64,000 nt of DNA from Bacteroidota bacterium (lineage in GTDB: Bacteria > Bacteroidota > Ignavibacteria > Ignavibacteriales > Ignavibacteriaceae). Positions 46,474 to 53,871 of this stretch are shown piece after piece. The stretch covers positions 1-64,000 of the forward strand of contig JAIUOE010000003.1 of the NCBI GenBank assembly GCA_020161395.1, read 5' to 3'. Under the pieces are notes generated by a model. The model had not been told where the DNA came from, searched no databases, and saw only the letters and a list, made by a program, of their open reading frames with translations. The number at the start of each line of letters is the position of its first letter. The stretch's first letter is position 1. The position numbers were made by a program, and so were the translations under genes.

Positions 46474-46975
46474 CTTCGTCTTCAATGTCTGTAAAATATC
46501 CGGGTTTAAGTTTCGATATGTCCTCACGAATCAGGTTGATTTCTTCATGGATTGCTGCAAGGGTGATGCTGTCTCCGTTCACCCGCCGGTTTATTTTCAC
46601 AGCGAGACCCTCAAGAAACTTAACGATTACTTTCCCCATCGTCACCCAGGTGCTCTTCACCAGCTCCACTTCGATGTACTCACCCCGAAGTTTCTTCAGC
46701 TTGATCTCTCTTTCTTCGTTCCTCATTTCCTGCTCAACTTTGCGAAGCCGGCTGAGAGTCTGATCACCTGATTTTAACTCTTCGTTTTCCTGCCTCAACT
46801 CCCTGATCAGCCACCTGGTGCAGGCTACAAGATCGTAATTTCCACGCTGCTCACGAGGCATTCCCTTCTGTACCCAAAGCTGGATAGTGCGTTCATCTCT
46901 GTCAAAGAAGTTTGAAATGAACAGAAGATCGACAGGAAGACTGATCTTGTTTATATTTTTATTGTCATCACTCAT
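46430..46975 (-). CDS. Terminase small subunit (Nu1 type)
   Basis: This 181-residue protein has an N-terminal winged-helix segment (ISNFFDRDERTIQLWVQKGMP, then GNYDLVACTRWLI) of the Nu1 kind, which binds the packaging site, a coiled-coil (about 60-100) and an acidic end that contacts the large subunit. It sits directly upstream of terL and overlaps its 5' end. Confidence 0.85.
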   Translation of the reverse strand: MSDDNKNINKISLPVDLLFISNFFDRDERTIQLWVQKGMPREQRGNYDLVACTRWLIRELRQENEELKSGDQTLSRLRKVEQEMRNEEREIKLKKLRGEYIEVELVKSTWVTMGKVIVKFLEGLAVKINRRVNGDSITLAAIHEEINLIREDISKLKPGYFTDIEDEDDSGSETEDNELNF

Positions 46976-47100
46976 GATTTAGTACTTCACTTTTAATTAA
47001 AAACCGCTAAAACGAAGCGAAAACGAACTATTTCGTATTGAAAATTTACAAATGTTGCGGTTGAGCGTCCCCGCTAATGAAAACCTGTGGAAGTACCTTG

Positions 47101-47709
47101 TCAATTTCCCGACTCCTTTAGCAGGCGATCGAGTTCTTTAACATAGTTTTCCTGAAACTTTGCTGTCAGTTCATCCATTGCTATCCTGCTGCTGATCAGA
47201 CCTGCCACCGAACCCATACCGTACTCTTTGATGCCGAGTCTTTTCTTCCCGATGCGGTAGAACACTCCGAGGTGTCCGCTCTTCATCTTTGCGATGAAGG
47301 GTTTCATGCCGCCCGGTTGCTTCACCTCTTCACGCCTGCCACGAATGTATTCGATTGTAGTTCTGTCTACGAAATCCCTGTTTCGCTTTTGCACACCGCT
47401 CTCCTTAAGTTTCTTTTTGTTCCCCGCACCTGTTACAAATTTCTTACGCTCACCTGAGCTATAGGTTTGTACCGGTCGAAAGAGTGAAGCGGACACAGGC
47501 AATGCCGGCATAATGATCCTGAATGTGTCGTCATCTTTGATGCTGGTTCTTAGTCGGGTCTTGTTGTTAAGATCAGAGAGTCTCATGTTGAATCTGCTCA
47601 TCACAAGGTTTTGCACTTCCCTCAGTGCTTTACGACCGGCACGGTTCATAGCTCGCCTGTTTGCCTGCTTCACCGTGATCTCCAGTTGTTTGAATAGTGG
47701 TTGACTCAT
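47101..47709 (-). CDS. Minor tail protein Z (GPZ)-like protein
   Basis: This 202-residue very basic protein starts LFKQLEITVKQANRRAMNRAGRKALREVQNL and has a Gly-rich middle. It matches the pattern of the lambda Z family, which acts at head-tail joining. Its position upstream of terminase is atypical, because Z-type genes lie with the connectors. The call is by pattern; a DNA-binding or nuclease-like role is an alternative. Confidence 0.55.
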   Translation of the reverse strand: MSQPLFKQLEITVKQANRRAMNRAGRKALREVQNLVMSRFNMRLSDLNNKTRLRTSIKDDDTFRIIMPALPVSASLFRPVQTYSSGERKKFVTGAGNKKKLKESGVQKRNRDFVDRTTIEYIRGRREEVKQPGGMKPFIAKMKSGHLGVFYRIGKKRLGIKEYGMGSVAGLISSRIAMDELTAKFQENYVKELDRLLKESGN

Positions 47710-47771
47710 TATGATTTCTCTTTCTTTATTTTCATTTGTTTAAGATTCTGATTCGTTATCTGCTTTTCAAT

Positions 47772-47956
47772 TGTTACAGATGTTACAGTTTTAAAGTATG
47801 TTTTAAACTTATACTTATATATAGTTTGAACCCTGTATTTTTGTTGTAATATCTGTAATATCTGTAACAACGGATTAACCCCTTGTAAATAAAGAGGTTA
47901 GTTTTTGATAAATCTGTAACATTCATTACAGATTCATCAAGTAATCTGTAATATTT
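47772..47956. repeat. Iteron-like ATCTGTAAYA cluster, possible replication origin
   Basis: The 10-base motif ATCTGTAAYA, on either strand, occurs repeatedly: TGTTACAGATGTTACAG (47772-47788), three tandem copies at 47845-47870, a perfect inverted pair AATCTGTAA-N6-TTACAGATT (47911-47934) and AATCTGTAATATT (47943-47955). The cluster lies just after the vapE stop in an otherwise A/T-rich gap with no gene. Iterons beside a helicase/primase gene suggest a replication start or an early-gene control site. Confidence 0.6.
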
Positions 47957-47957
47957 G

Positions 47958-49229
47958 CTAAAATGTCGTTATTGTTTCATCCGTTCTCCTTACATAAGCA
48001 GATTGATTCTTCATCACTTTGTAACCCCGTGCATGCTTTTTAATGCCGGGTATCCACTTGACAGAGCTTTCAAACCCCAGCTTATTCATTATCATCCCTA
48101 TCCTTTTGGTTGTAACTTCGTTCATGTTCACCTTACCGCCGAGCTTTTCGAGAAGAAGTTGATTGATCTCAGTTACAGTCATGAAGTCGGTATAGAACAT
48201 GTCACTCGGGTCAGGTATGCTGAGCCACTGGGTGATAAGGTCCTCTTCTATACTTACCTTCCGGAAGTTATCATTCTGTTCCTCAATCTTCTTGATGTCT
48301 TCCCCGTTGAACCAAAACCTGAAACCCGCCTTAAAGAGTGCATAGGCTTGAGCGTAGAGGGCAGAGACATCAAACTGCCTGAAGTTGATACCTTTAACCT
48401 TGTGCACGATAAACCTCCTGTTACCTGTCTCATCTGCAAGAAAGTACTGCTGGTTAATGCTCCCGCAGAAAGAAGCCCGCCGTGTCCAGCAACTGTCAAA
48501 GGCGGCATAAGCCTGTCTTAAAGTGACCGTGGGTGAAGTAAGTGCACTCTTCAATTGGTTCATGTCCGCTCTGTCATAGCTGCTCATTTCATCCAGGTTG
48601 ATCAGCATCTTTTGCCCGAGATACTTTTGATGATCCTTGTTATGAAAATCAAACGGTTGAGAGTACAGATAGTCATCCCGCAAGTGTTCAGGCACAATCG
48701 AGTTTAGCCAGGTGGTCTTGAATATCCCCTGTTCCCCCTGAATCACAAAGCACTGATGATTCACCACCTTATCGTCTATCAGACCCGCCACCAAAGCAAC
48801 CATCCACTTGGTAAAGTTGTTTTCAAAACTCTCTCTCGATTCAGCCTCATCAAGCACCACCATCGAAAGGAAGTCGTTGATGTATTCCTTACCGTCCCAC
48901 TTCGGGAGAGAGAGGATATAGTCATTAAACGGATTGAAGTCCTGCGCCAACTCCCCTTGTATAACCGCCTTAAGAACATCCTTTGCTATCCGGATGTCCG
49001 CTATCATCAGCTTACTGTAAATCTTGTCAAAGTCCCGTGCCTGAAAAAACTTCCATGGAGATTTCCCGTCAGTAAACTCGACCATCTGCATCACTGTGTT
49101 ATACCTGAACCCGTACACACTTTCAAGATATTCTTTTACATCGAGGTTCACATTCCGTTTAGTCGGTTGCAGTGAGAGTGTCACCTTCTTTTCCGGAATT
49201 GCCTCGAGCGCCTGTTTTGCGTTATCCAT
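47958..49229 (-). CDS. VapE-type superfamily 3 helicase/primase-associated protein
   Basis: This 423-residue protein belongs to the virulence-associated E (VapE) family, which takes the place of the replicative helicase in many phages and phage islands. The Walker A loop is FVIQGEQGIFKTTWLNSI, where Phe replaces the usual Gly before Lys; Walker B and sensor regions fall in MLINLDEMSSYDRADMN and FCGSINQQYFLADETGNRRF. It overlaps the primase by eight bases and is followed by the iteron cluster, so the three probably form the replication unit. Confidence 0.85.
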   Translation of the reverse strand: MDNAKQALEAIPEKKVTLSLQPTKRNVNLDVKEYLESVYGFRYNTVMQMVEFTDGKSPWKFFQARDFDKIYSKLMIADIRIAKDVLKAVIQGELAQDFNPFNDYILSLPKWDGKEYINDFLSMVVLDEAESRESFENNFTKWMVALVAGLIDDKVVNHQCFVIQGEQGIFKTTWLNSIVPEHLRDDYLYSQPFDFHNKDHQKYLGQKMLINLDEMSSYDRADMNQLKSALTSPTVTLRQAYAAFDSCWTRRASFCGSINQQYFLADETGNRRFIVHKVKGINFRQFDVSALYAQAYALFKAGFRFWFNGEDIKKIEEQNDNFRKVSIEEDLITQWLSIPDPSDMFYTDFMTVTEINQLLLEKLGGKVNMNEVTTKRIGMIMNKLGFESSVKWIPGIKKHARGYKVMKNQSAYVRRTDETITTF

Positions 49230-50352
49230 ATTGCACCACGAAATCTGTTATATCCTTGTTCGGCAGAGCTTTAATAGCTACCTGTTTGCCAAGCTCTGCG
49301 AAGCGTTTAATTAATTTTGCCTGTAACTTCTTACCCGGTTCATCCGAGTCGACCATTATAACAACCTCGAAACCGGTAAGTCTGTCAAGCTTTTCCAGAT
49401 TGACAGTGCCGGTACCCGGGACGCCGATACAGTTATAACCCATCTGTGCCATAACCATTGTATCGAATTCCCCTTCAACTATATAAAGCTTTTCTCCTTT
49501 ACCCATCGAAGCAACCACATCCCAGTTGTAGAATCTTCGCGGAGTATTCACGCCCAGACCGTCATCCCTTAGTCCTATGTACTTGCTTGCATCGGATGGT
49601 GCTTTCTCCTTTTCACCATCAACGCCGTAATACCTGCCACGAAGATAAACGATTTTACCCATGTGCAGGTAACTGATCATAATCCTGTGACGGAAGAAGA
49701 TTAGGTTTACTTTCTCATTAAACAACCCGCTTCTTATAAGCCGGTCTTTCCCAAATTTCTGTTTAAGGTACTCTGATACCCTCTTGTAATCTTTTATGAA
49801 GAAGCATTTGAACTGTTGCAGAGTTTCAGCACACAGTTTCCTTCTTTCATTCATGTAGAGCTTTGCATCGAGTTCCCATCCGATCTGCAGGCAGAAAGAG
49901 TAGAGAGCCTCAAACACCTCTTTGTTTTGCTCCATCCTGTGATGCTTCACCTGGTTAAGTGCATAGGTGCCGTCATCCGTCATACCAAAACGCTCGTAAT
50001 AGATTTCCTTTTCTTCATCGGAAAGAATTACATTCAAATCGAGCTCCATACGCTTTTTTAGCTGATTAGGAGGCAATTGGGGTGCAGGTGAATACTTTCC
50101 GCCAATCATGCTGAATAACTCTGCTATGCCCTGTTTCCGCTCTTTATTGTATAGCAAACAGTAAAGATCAATAACATCACCACCTTTGGAGGTGGAGAAG
50201 TCATAAAAACTGTCACTCTTCGGATAGATCTTGCAACTCGGCGTTTTCTCTTCACGACCGGGAGAAGAAATAAACCCGCCACGGTTTACAGGGACACCGC
50301 AGCGGGATAACAGTTCGAGGATACGCAAACTTGATTTTATCTGTTCAATCAC
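49222..50352 (-). CDS. DnaG-like primase with degenerate CHC2 and TOPRIM domains
   Basis: This 376-residue protein opens with a CHC2-like fold whose zinc ligands are changed (RCGVPVNRGGFISSPGREEKTPSCKIYP and FYDFSTSKGGDVIDLYC), then a linker and a TOPRIM domain with EGEFDTMVMAQMGYNCIG and IMVDSDEPGKKLQAKL, the conserved Glu and DxD. It makes RNA primers for phage replication. The start GTG 50352 is preferred, with AGGGG seven bases before; a longer open frame to 50409 is an artefact. It overlaps the small ORF at 50345-50446. Confidence 0.85.
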   Translation of the reverse strand: MIEQIKSSLRILELLSRCGVPVNRGGFISSPGREEKTPSCKIYPKSDSFYDFSTSKGGDVIDLYCLLYNKERKQGIAELFSMIGGKYSPAPQLPPNQLKKRMELDLNVILSDEEKEIYYERFGMTDDGTYALNQVKHHRMEQNKEVFEALYSFCLQIGWELDAKLYMNERRKLCAETLQQFKCFFIKDYKRVSEYLKQKFGKDRLIRSGLFNEKVNLIFFRHRIMISYLHMGKIVYLRGRYYGVDGEKEKAPSDASKYIGLRDDGLGVNTPRRFYNWDVVASMGKGEKLYIVEGEFDTMVMAQMGYNCIGVPGTGTVNLEKLDRLTGFEVVIMVDSDEPGKKLQAKLIKRFAELGKQVAIKALPNKDITDFVVQYG

Positions 50353-50446
50353 GGACAGACCCCTGATAAGAAACCACAAACACGATAAACAGAATAACAC
50401 AGGTAACAATTACCCCAAGAAGAAAACCGAGTATATATTCATTCAT
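50345..50446 (-). CDS. 33-residue membrane-type small ORF
   Basis: The frame encodes MNEYILGFLLGVIVTCVILF and a short tail, a single membrane span. GGAGA lies before the ATG. It overlaps the primase start by eight bases and the upstream 22-codon frame by four (ATGA), so it is likely translated as part of the early operon. Function unknown. Confidence 0.5.
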   Translation of the reverse strand: MNEYILGFLLGVIVTCVILFIVFVVSYQGSVRD

Positions 50447-50511
50447 TCGGCAATCTCCGCCATTTCGTAAACAAATTTATCTGTCCAGGGCGGAGTGCTC
50501 AATGTGCTCAT
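50443..50511 (-). CDS. 22-codon ORF, possible leader peptide
   Basis: The frame encodes MSTLSTPPWTDKFVYEMAEI and two more residues. GAGG precedes the ATG by three bases, closer than usual. Its TGA overlaps the next ATG (ATGA), so it may mainly couple translation. Low confidence as a real protein. Confidence 0.3.
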   Translation of the reverse strand: MSTLSTPPWTDKFVYEMAEIAE

Positions 50512-50525
50512 TAACCTCAAAGATA

Positions 50526-50666
50526 TCAAAGATCAGGATTATGTTTCCTGTCGTAAAGCTTTTGTTCGAGGATCCTGGTGTATTCATATGATGATGCCCC
50601 TTTAAGGAAGGCAAGCACCAGTCCGTTAAATACAAGCACCAAAGCGATTATCAAAAAAACTTCCAT
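50526..50666 (-). CDS. 46-residue membrane-type small ORF
   Basis: The frame encodes MEVFLIIALVLVFNGLVLAF followed by a charged tail: one span. AAGGA lies upstream, and the ATG follows the stop of the preceding gene by one base (TGAAATG), a coupled start. Function unknown. Confidence 0.55.
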   Translation of the reverse strand: MEVFLIIALVLVFNGLVLAFLKGASSYEYTRILEQKLYDRKHNPDL

Positions 50667-50667
50667 T

Positions 50668-50898
50668 TCAGTTGTTCCTTTCTTTTACAGGAAAAATATC
50701 TTCACATGAAGCTGTAAGAATGTCACCATCGAACGATTTAACAGAGTATGAGATACTCAGCTTGAAGTGATCCAGTGACATATTAACTCCAAGGATCTCA
50801 CCAAAGGTATATTTGTAGCAAATGAGATTCCCGTTGGTATCGGTGATTTTCTCTTTTACCTTCACCGGTTTGTGCAGGTCGTAAAATTCAATTCGCAT
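50668..50898 (-). CDS. Early phage protein, unknown
   Basis: This 76-residue beta-rich protein starts MRIEFYDLHKPVKVKEKITD. It is unrecognised. It overlaps the upstream gene by 11 bases and runs into a coupled small ORF downstream. Confidence 0.55.
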   Translation of the reverse strand: MRIEFYDLHKPVKVKEKITDTNGNLICYKYTFGEILGVNMSLDHFKLSISYSVKSFDGDILTASCEDIFPVKERNN

Positions 50899-51154
50899 TA
50901 CCCACCTCGTTTAACCAGGTGTCGCATACCCTTTTGATGGAAGAAAACGGATAGATACTTCCCTGAACAAACTGCGGATTGCTGCACTGGTTACCCGAGA
51001 GGAGCTTGTAGTCTCTGTCACCCGTTTCCCTGAAAATAAATGACTTCGAGGGCATCATGTGCAAATAGGGAGTATAAAAGAGGACCGTCAGATAATCCTT
51101 GGAAACTTCTATCCGGTAGTCAAACCTGAATGCTTTGTCAGAATTTCGTGTCAT
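50888..51154 (-). CDS. Early phage protein, unknown
   Basis: This 88-residue protein starts MTRNSDKAFRFDYRIEVSKDY, with beta-rich sequence and two Cys near the end. It is unrecognised. It overlaps the HTH-like gene upstream by 17 bases. Confidence 0.55.
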   Translation of the reverse strand: MTRNSDKAFRFDYRIEVSKDYLTVLFYTPYLHMMPSKSFIFRETGDRDYKLLSGNQCSNPQFVQGSIYPFSSIKRVCDTWLNEVGNAN

Positions 51155-51530
51155 TTACCAAATTCTCCTCTAATTTGTTCAGCTTCTCTTTTATGTCGCG
51201 GATCTCTTTAAGGATGTGCCGCTTCTCCCTTTCATCAATCACGGAATCTGATTCGGCATTGATGATATCACCCTGCAATTTCACGATGTTTTCATTGATC
51301 CGGTTACATTTCCCCACAAGATTTAGACGGGGAGCCGGCTGATCAACATCCACACCCATCTCGTTGAGAGCTTTCATAATGTCAGTATAGACATTGTGAC
51401 TTATCTTTGTCCCGTGATTCAGGATGTAGTAAAGCTTTTGCGGATACATCCCGTGCATATTCCGGCACAGATCTGTCGGCGATATGCCGTTCTCCCACAA
51501 TATGTTTCTGATCTCTTCAAGTGCTGTCAT
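51138..51530 (-). CDS. HTH-like regulator with coiled-coil end
   Basis: This 130-residue protein starts with a helix-turn-helix-like stretch (ISPTDLCRNMHGMYPQKLYYIL) of about 65 residues and ends in a charged coiled-coil (about 80-125) suited to dimerisation. It may regulate early genes or act like a Cox/CII protein. The HTH assignment is by pattern only. Confidence 0.5.
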   Translation of the reverse strand: MTALEEIRNILWENGISPTDLCRNMHGMYPQKLYYILNHGTKISHNVYTDIMKALNEMGVDVDQPAPRLNLVGKCNRINENIVKLQGDIINAESDSVIDEREKRHILKEIRDIKEKLNKLEENLVNDTKF

Positions 51531-51531
51531 G

Positions 51532-51807
51532 TTAAATATCCAGATTGTAATAGTTTTCTCCCTTTATCCACTTGTTAAGCAGGGAGGGATAACTGTAGTT
51601 TTTGCCGCCTTTTTTGAAGACAGGAAGTTCACCGGTATGAATTTTATTGTACACGGTTTGCTTCTTCATCTTCAGGTACTTCGCCATGCCTTCAATATCG
51701 AGGGGTTCCTCGGATTCAAGTTTCTCCAGCAGGAGATCCTTCACTTCAAGCATTAAGGATAGAAGGGTCTTGTTATCGACCCAGCGATCTTCAAGTTTCT
51801 TTTTCAT
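51532..51807 (-). CDS. HTH excisionase-like protein
   Basis: This 91-residue protein contains an excisionase/MerR-type winged HTH: LDIEGMAKYLKMKKQTVYNK, followed by GELPVFKKGGKNYSYPSLLNKWI. This pattern fits phage Xis proteins or Bacteroidetes HTH-17 regulators. The ATG at 51807 lies one base after the upstream stop; a GTG at 51816 is the alternative. It could direct excision by the integrase at 56565-57581. Confidence 0.7.
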   Translation of the reverse strand: MKKKLEDRWVDNKTLLSLMLEVKDLLLEKLESEEPLDIEGMAKYLKMKKQTVYNKIHTGELPVFKKGGKNYSYPSLLNKWIKGENYYNLDI

Positions 51808-51808
51808 G

Positions 51809-52225
51809 TTATGCACCCGGTTTAAAATAAAAAACCGGCAGCTCCGTCGAGGTCTTTACCGGGTTCTCGCTTGTTTGGAGACCGGTTGCCTCGCGGCTAA
51901 ACTGCCGGCGATTTGGTGTGATTTTTATTTCATTAAGTGTCGATATGATTCTCGTTATCAGATCATCCGACTGTAATTTATCGCTTGTGAACTCGCATGT
52001 CATTCCGTTTGGGAATCTCAACCGCAGATGGTAAACTCCGCGCCTGATCAGGATCCTGAGTATCTTTATCCCGTTCCTCTTCAAAATCGAAAACAAGGAA
52101 CTTTCATCACTCACCAAAATAGTTTCAGCTACGGGAATATATTTTAGATTAAGTGTTTTTTGATGGTTATGGTATCTGCAAATCATCACTAAATTCTTTC
52201 TTTCAAAATTCGGGTGGTGGGACAA
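51809..52225 (-). CDS. Early phage protein, unknown
   Basis: This 138-residue basic protein starts MSHHPNFERKNLVMICRYHN and has a stretch ISILKRNGIKILRILIRRGVYHLRLRF-type pattern without known motif. It reads into the HTH gene with a one-base gap. Its start lies about 80 bases from the first plus-strand leader. Confidence 0.5.
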   Translation of the reverse strand: MSHHPNFERKNLVMICRYHNHQKTLNLKYIPVAETILVSDESSLFSILKRNGIKILRILIRRGVYHLRLRFPNGMTCEFTSDKLQSDDLITRIISTLNEIKITPNRRQFSREATGLQTSENPVKTSTELPVFYFKPGA

Positions 52226-52303
52226 TTAAGAGTGCTAACAACTTAATAATCCACTCTCACCACCCATTATTTAAGGGGCATTAACTCCCCATTGAACTCT
52301 GTA

Positions 52304-52371
52304 TAACTTCCCCGGGATTTGTATTTTTGTGATGCACAATTTTCACAAAACAAACCCCGGAGGAAAAAATG
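52304..52371 (+). promoter_or_regulatory. Dyad leader, copy 1
   Basis: A 68-base unit ending at the ATG of 52369-52584. Arms 52312-52332 and 52343-52360 pair as CCGGG, TTTGT and TTTGTGA blocks with one mismatch and a three-base bulge. The right arm ends in the GG of the GGAGG ribosome site. TATTTTTG (52322-52329) in the left arm is an exact TAnnTTTG -7 box. It is identical to copy 2 at 63 of 68 positions. Confidence 0.75.
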
Positions 52372-52584
52372 AACGATGAACAATTTCAGGAACTTAAAGA
52401 CCTGCAACAGGAACTGATCGATAAAGTGTCTGATACTAACACGATCCTTATGAAAATGATCGAATATCAGATTTGTTCTTTGAATATCGACCCAAAATTA
52501 TACTTTGAGATTTCTAAAGATTTCAAAAAGTTTTCTTCTGATATTGGATACACCCCCGATGCCGGACTAATAGAAGGTATTTAA
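52369..52584 (+). CDS. Small acidic helical protein behind dyad leader 1
   Basis: This 71-residue protein (MNDEQFQELKDLQQELIDKV) is helical, with one Cys, and is not recognised. GGAGG precedes the ATG. It is on the strand opposite to the surrounding early operon, and its stop overlaps the stop of the convergent gene by four bases, so the two transcripts would form an antisense overlap. Confidence 0.6.
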   Translation: MNDEQFQELKDLQQELIDKVSDTNTILMKMIEYQICSLNIDPKLYFEISKDFKKFSSDIGYTPDAGLIEGI

Positions 52585-52808
52585 CTTCCCCAACTCAGGG
52601 TGATTGTATCTTCTTCAATTTTAATTCCACGGCGACCATCCAATGGTAAAAGCATTTTACCTTTTAACATGAATAGTCTGCCTTCAATTTTGACTACTTT
52701 TACACCCAGTTCGGGGACATCAACGATATCATACGATATCGATTTCCCCGGCTGGGCATCTGTCTCCACCAGTTCAGGTAAAGATTCATAAATGTTTTCA
52801 TCTTCCAT
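52581..52808 (-). CDS. Small acidic phage protein, unknown
   Basis: This 75-residue protein starts MEDENIYESLPELVETDAQP and is beta-rich afterwards (GVKVVKIEGRLFMLKGKMLL). It is not recognised. It is convergent with 52369-52584. Confidence 0.5.
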   Translation of the reverse strand: MEDENIYESLPELVETDAQPGKSISYDIVDVPELGVKVVKIEGRLFMLKGKMLLPLDGRRGIKIEEDTITLSWGS

Positions 52809-52830
52809 GACGCTACTTCCTTTATGTTTT

Positions 52831-52898
52831 TAACTTCCCCGGGATTTGTATCTTTGTGATAGCTAATTTTCACAAAACAAACCCCGGAGGAAAAAATG
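52831..52898 (+). promoter_or_regulatory. Dyad leader, copy 2
   Basis: The second copy of the 68-base unit, ending at the ATG of 52896-53324. The -7 box reads TATCTTTG (52849-52856), again TAnnTTTG. The differences from copy 1 fall in the bulge and loop, while the arms are unchanged. Confidence 0.75.
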
Positions 52899-53324
52899 GA
52901 TATTCTACCAGAACAGAAAGTTGTTAAAAGTATCTGGTCTTTTATTTGGTGGTTATTTCAAAACCGTAAAATGCTTTATAGCTTCACAAACCTTCTCACT
53001 AATGTTCATGAACGCATGCTAAAAATTGAACTACTTCAGAATGACCCGGGATATCATTGCACCAATTGTAGAACTGAAACAAGAGTGCTTTTAGCTACTC
53101 GTTACATCAAGGACCAATTAACAGGTATTTATTACTGTACTGTTTGTGAACGAGTATCTGAACGACCAGCTCTTGAAAAAGTCATACTGCAAAACGCAGA
53201 GACTATGGAAATTATCAATAAATTAAAAGAACGAGGTTGTAATTTTGAAGACACCGGCTCCAAAAAAGTATCTATAAACAGGCCTAACGATCAGCGTTGG
53301 GATTCAAACCCTTTGAATAGATAG
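52896..53324 (+). CDS. Zinc-ribbon-like protein behind dyad leader 2
   Basis: This 142-residue protein has an N-terminal aromatic-rich helix (VKSIWSFIWWLFQNRKMLYS) that may touch the membrane, a CxxC pair (HCTNCRTE) and a second one (YYCTVCERVS), fitting a zinc ribbon, and a charged tail. It is not recognised. It is on the plus strand, with a 41-base overlap at its 3' end with the convergent 53284-53538. Confidence 0.6.
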   Translation: MDILPEQKVVKSIWSFIWWLFQNRKMLYSFTNLLTNVHERMLKIELLQNDPGYHCTNCRTETRVLLATRYIKDQLTGIYYCTVCERVSERPALEKVILQNAETMEIINKLKERGCNFEDTGSKKVSINRPNDQRWDSNPLNR

Positions 53325-53538
53325 CTACGATCTGATCCATCATGGTGTCTTTAGACTTATCTAATATCAGTTTTTCAATATTGCCGAGTTTATTATAGAG
53401 TGCTACATATTTTTCATGAAGTTCAACGATTTCTCGAACTCCATCAAAAAAAAGATATTTAATAGATAATATTTTTATTACGATACTTACAAATACATAT
53501 ATGGTAATTAATACAGCTAAATATGACTCTCCCATCAC
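53284..53538 (-). CDS. Membrane-anchored small phage protein
   Basis: This 84-residue protein starts MMGESYLAVLITIYVFVSIV, one span, followed by a helical cytosolic part. It is not recognised. It overlaps the RHH-like gene upstream by four bases. Confidence 0.55.
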   Translation of the reverse strand: MMGESYLAVLITIYVFVSIVIKILSIKYLFFDGVREIVELHEKYVALYNKLGNIEKLILDKSKDTMMDQIVAIYSKGLNPNADR

Positions 53539-53753
53539 GCTACCTCCTCTTGTTCCACTTCCCCTTTTAACACGCTTGTTTCTACTCCAAGCTGACTCAA
53601 TCCTGCCTCGAGGAAATGGGTGATCAAGTCCTTTACCTTTAACCGTCGCTTCGCTGCTTCCACAGAAACCAAATAATGCAACTCCCTGCTGATCGCCACC
53701 TGGATACGGCTGTCCTTTGTCAGTGACGATGATTTTGTTATTTCTGTCTGCAT
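53535..53753 (-). CDS. Ribbon-helix-helix-like protein, first early gene
   Basis: This 72-residue protein (start MQTEITKSSSLTKDSRIQVA) has RIQVAISRELHYLVSVEAAKR, which fits a ribbon-helix-helix strand and helix. The open frame continues upstream to 53903, but that would cross the operator region and overlap the repressor, so the ATG at 53753 is chosen. It is the first gene of the minus-strand lytic transcript and is likely a Cro-type or other early regulator. Confidence 0.6.
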   Translation of the reverse strand: MQTEITKSSSLTKDSRIQVAISRELHYLVSVEAAKRRLKVKDLITHFLEAGLSQLGVETSVLKGEVEQEEVA

Positions 53754-53789
53754 TCTTATATTGTCTCTTTGTTTGTTGATTTGTATTAC

Positions 53790-53817
53790 ATAATAAATGT
53801 CAAGAATCTGGTTGCAA
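53790..53817 (-). promoter_or_regulatory. Candidate early (lytic) promoter
   Basis: On the minus strand TTGCAA (53812-53817) and TATTAT (53790-53795) are 16 bases apart. Operator O1 (53801-53811) lies in the spacer, so a bound repressor would block it. Confidence 0.5.
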
Positions 53818-53853
53818 TAATAAACAAGATTCTTGAGAAAAACAAGAACTTTG
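53801..53853. promoter_or_regulatory. Three-site repressor operator
   Basis: Three copies of an 11-base near-palindrome CAAGAWTCTTG: O1 CAAGAATCTGG (53801-53811), O2 CAAGATTCTTG (53825-53835, perfect) and O3 CAAGAACTTTG (53843-53853). Centres are 24 and 18 bases apart, all between the repressor and the first lytic gene. This recalls lambda OR1-3. Confidence 0.75.
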
Positions 53854-53860
53854 TTAAAAT
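53833..53860 (+). promoter_or_regulatory. Candidate repressor promoter
   Basis: TTGAGA (53833-53838), 16 bases, TAAAAT (53855-53860). O3 lies in the spacer, allowing autorepression. The predicted start is about 53867 and the ATG is at 53872, so the mRNA would be almost leaderless; no ribosome site is seen. Confidence 0.5.
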
Positions 53861-53871
53861 AAATTAAATTA

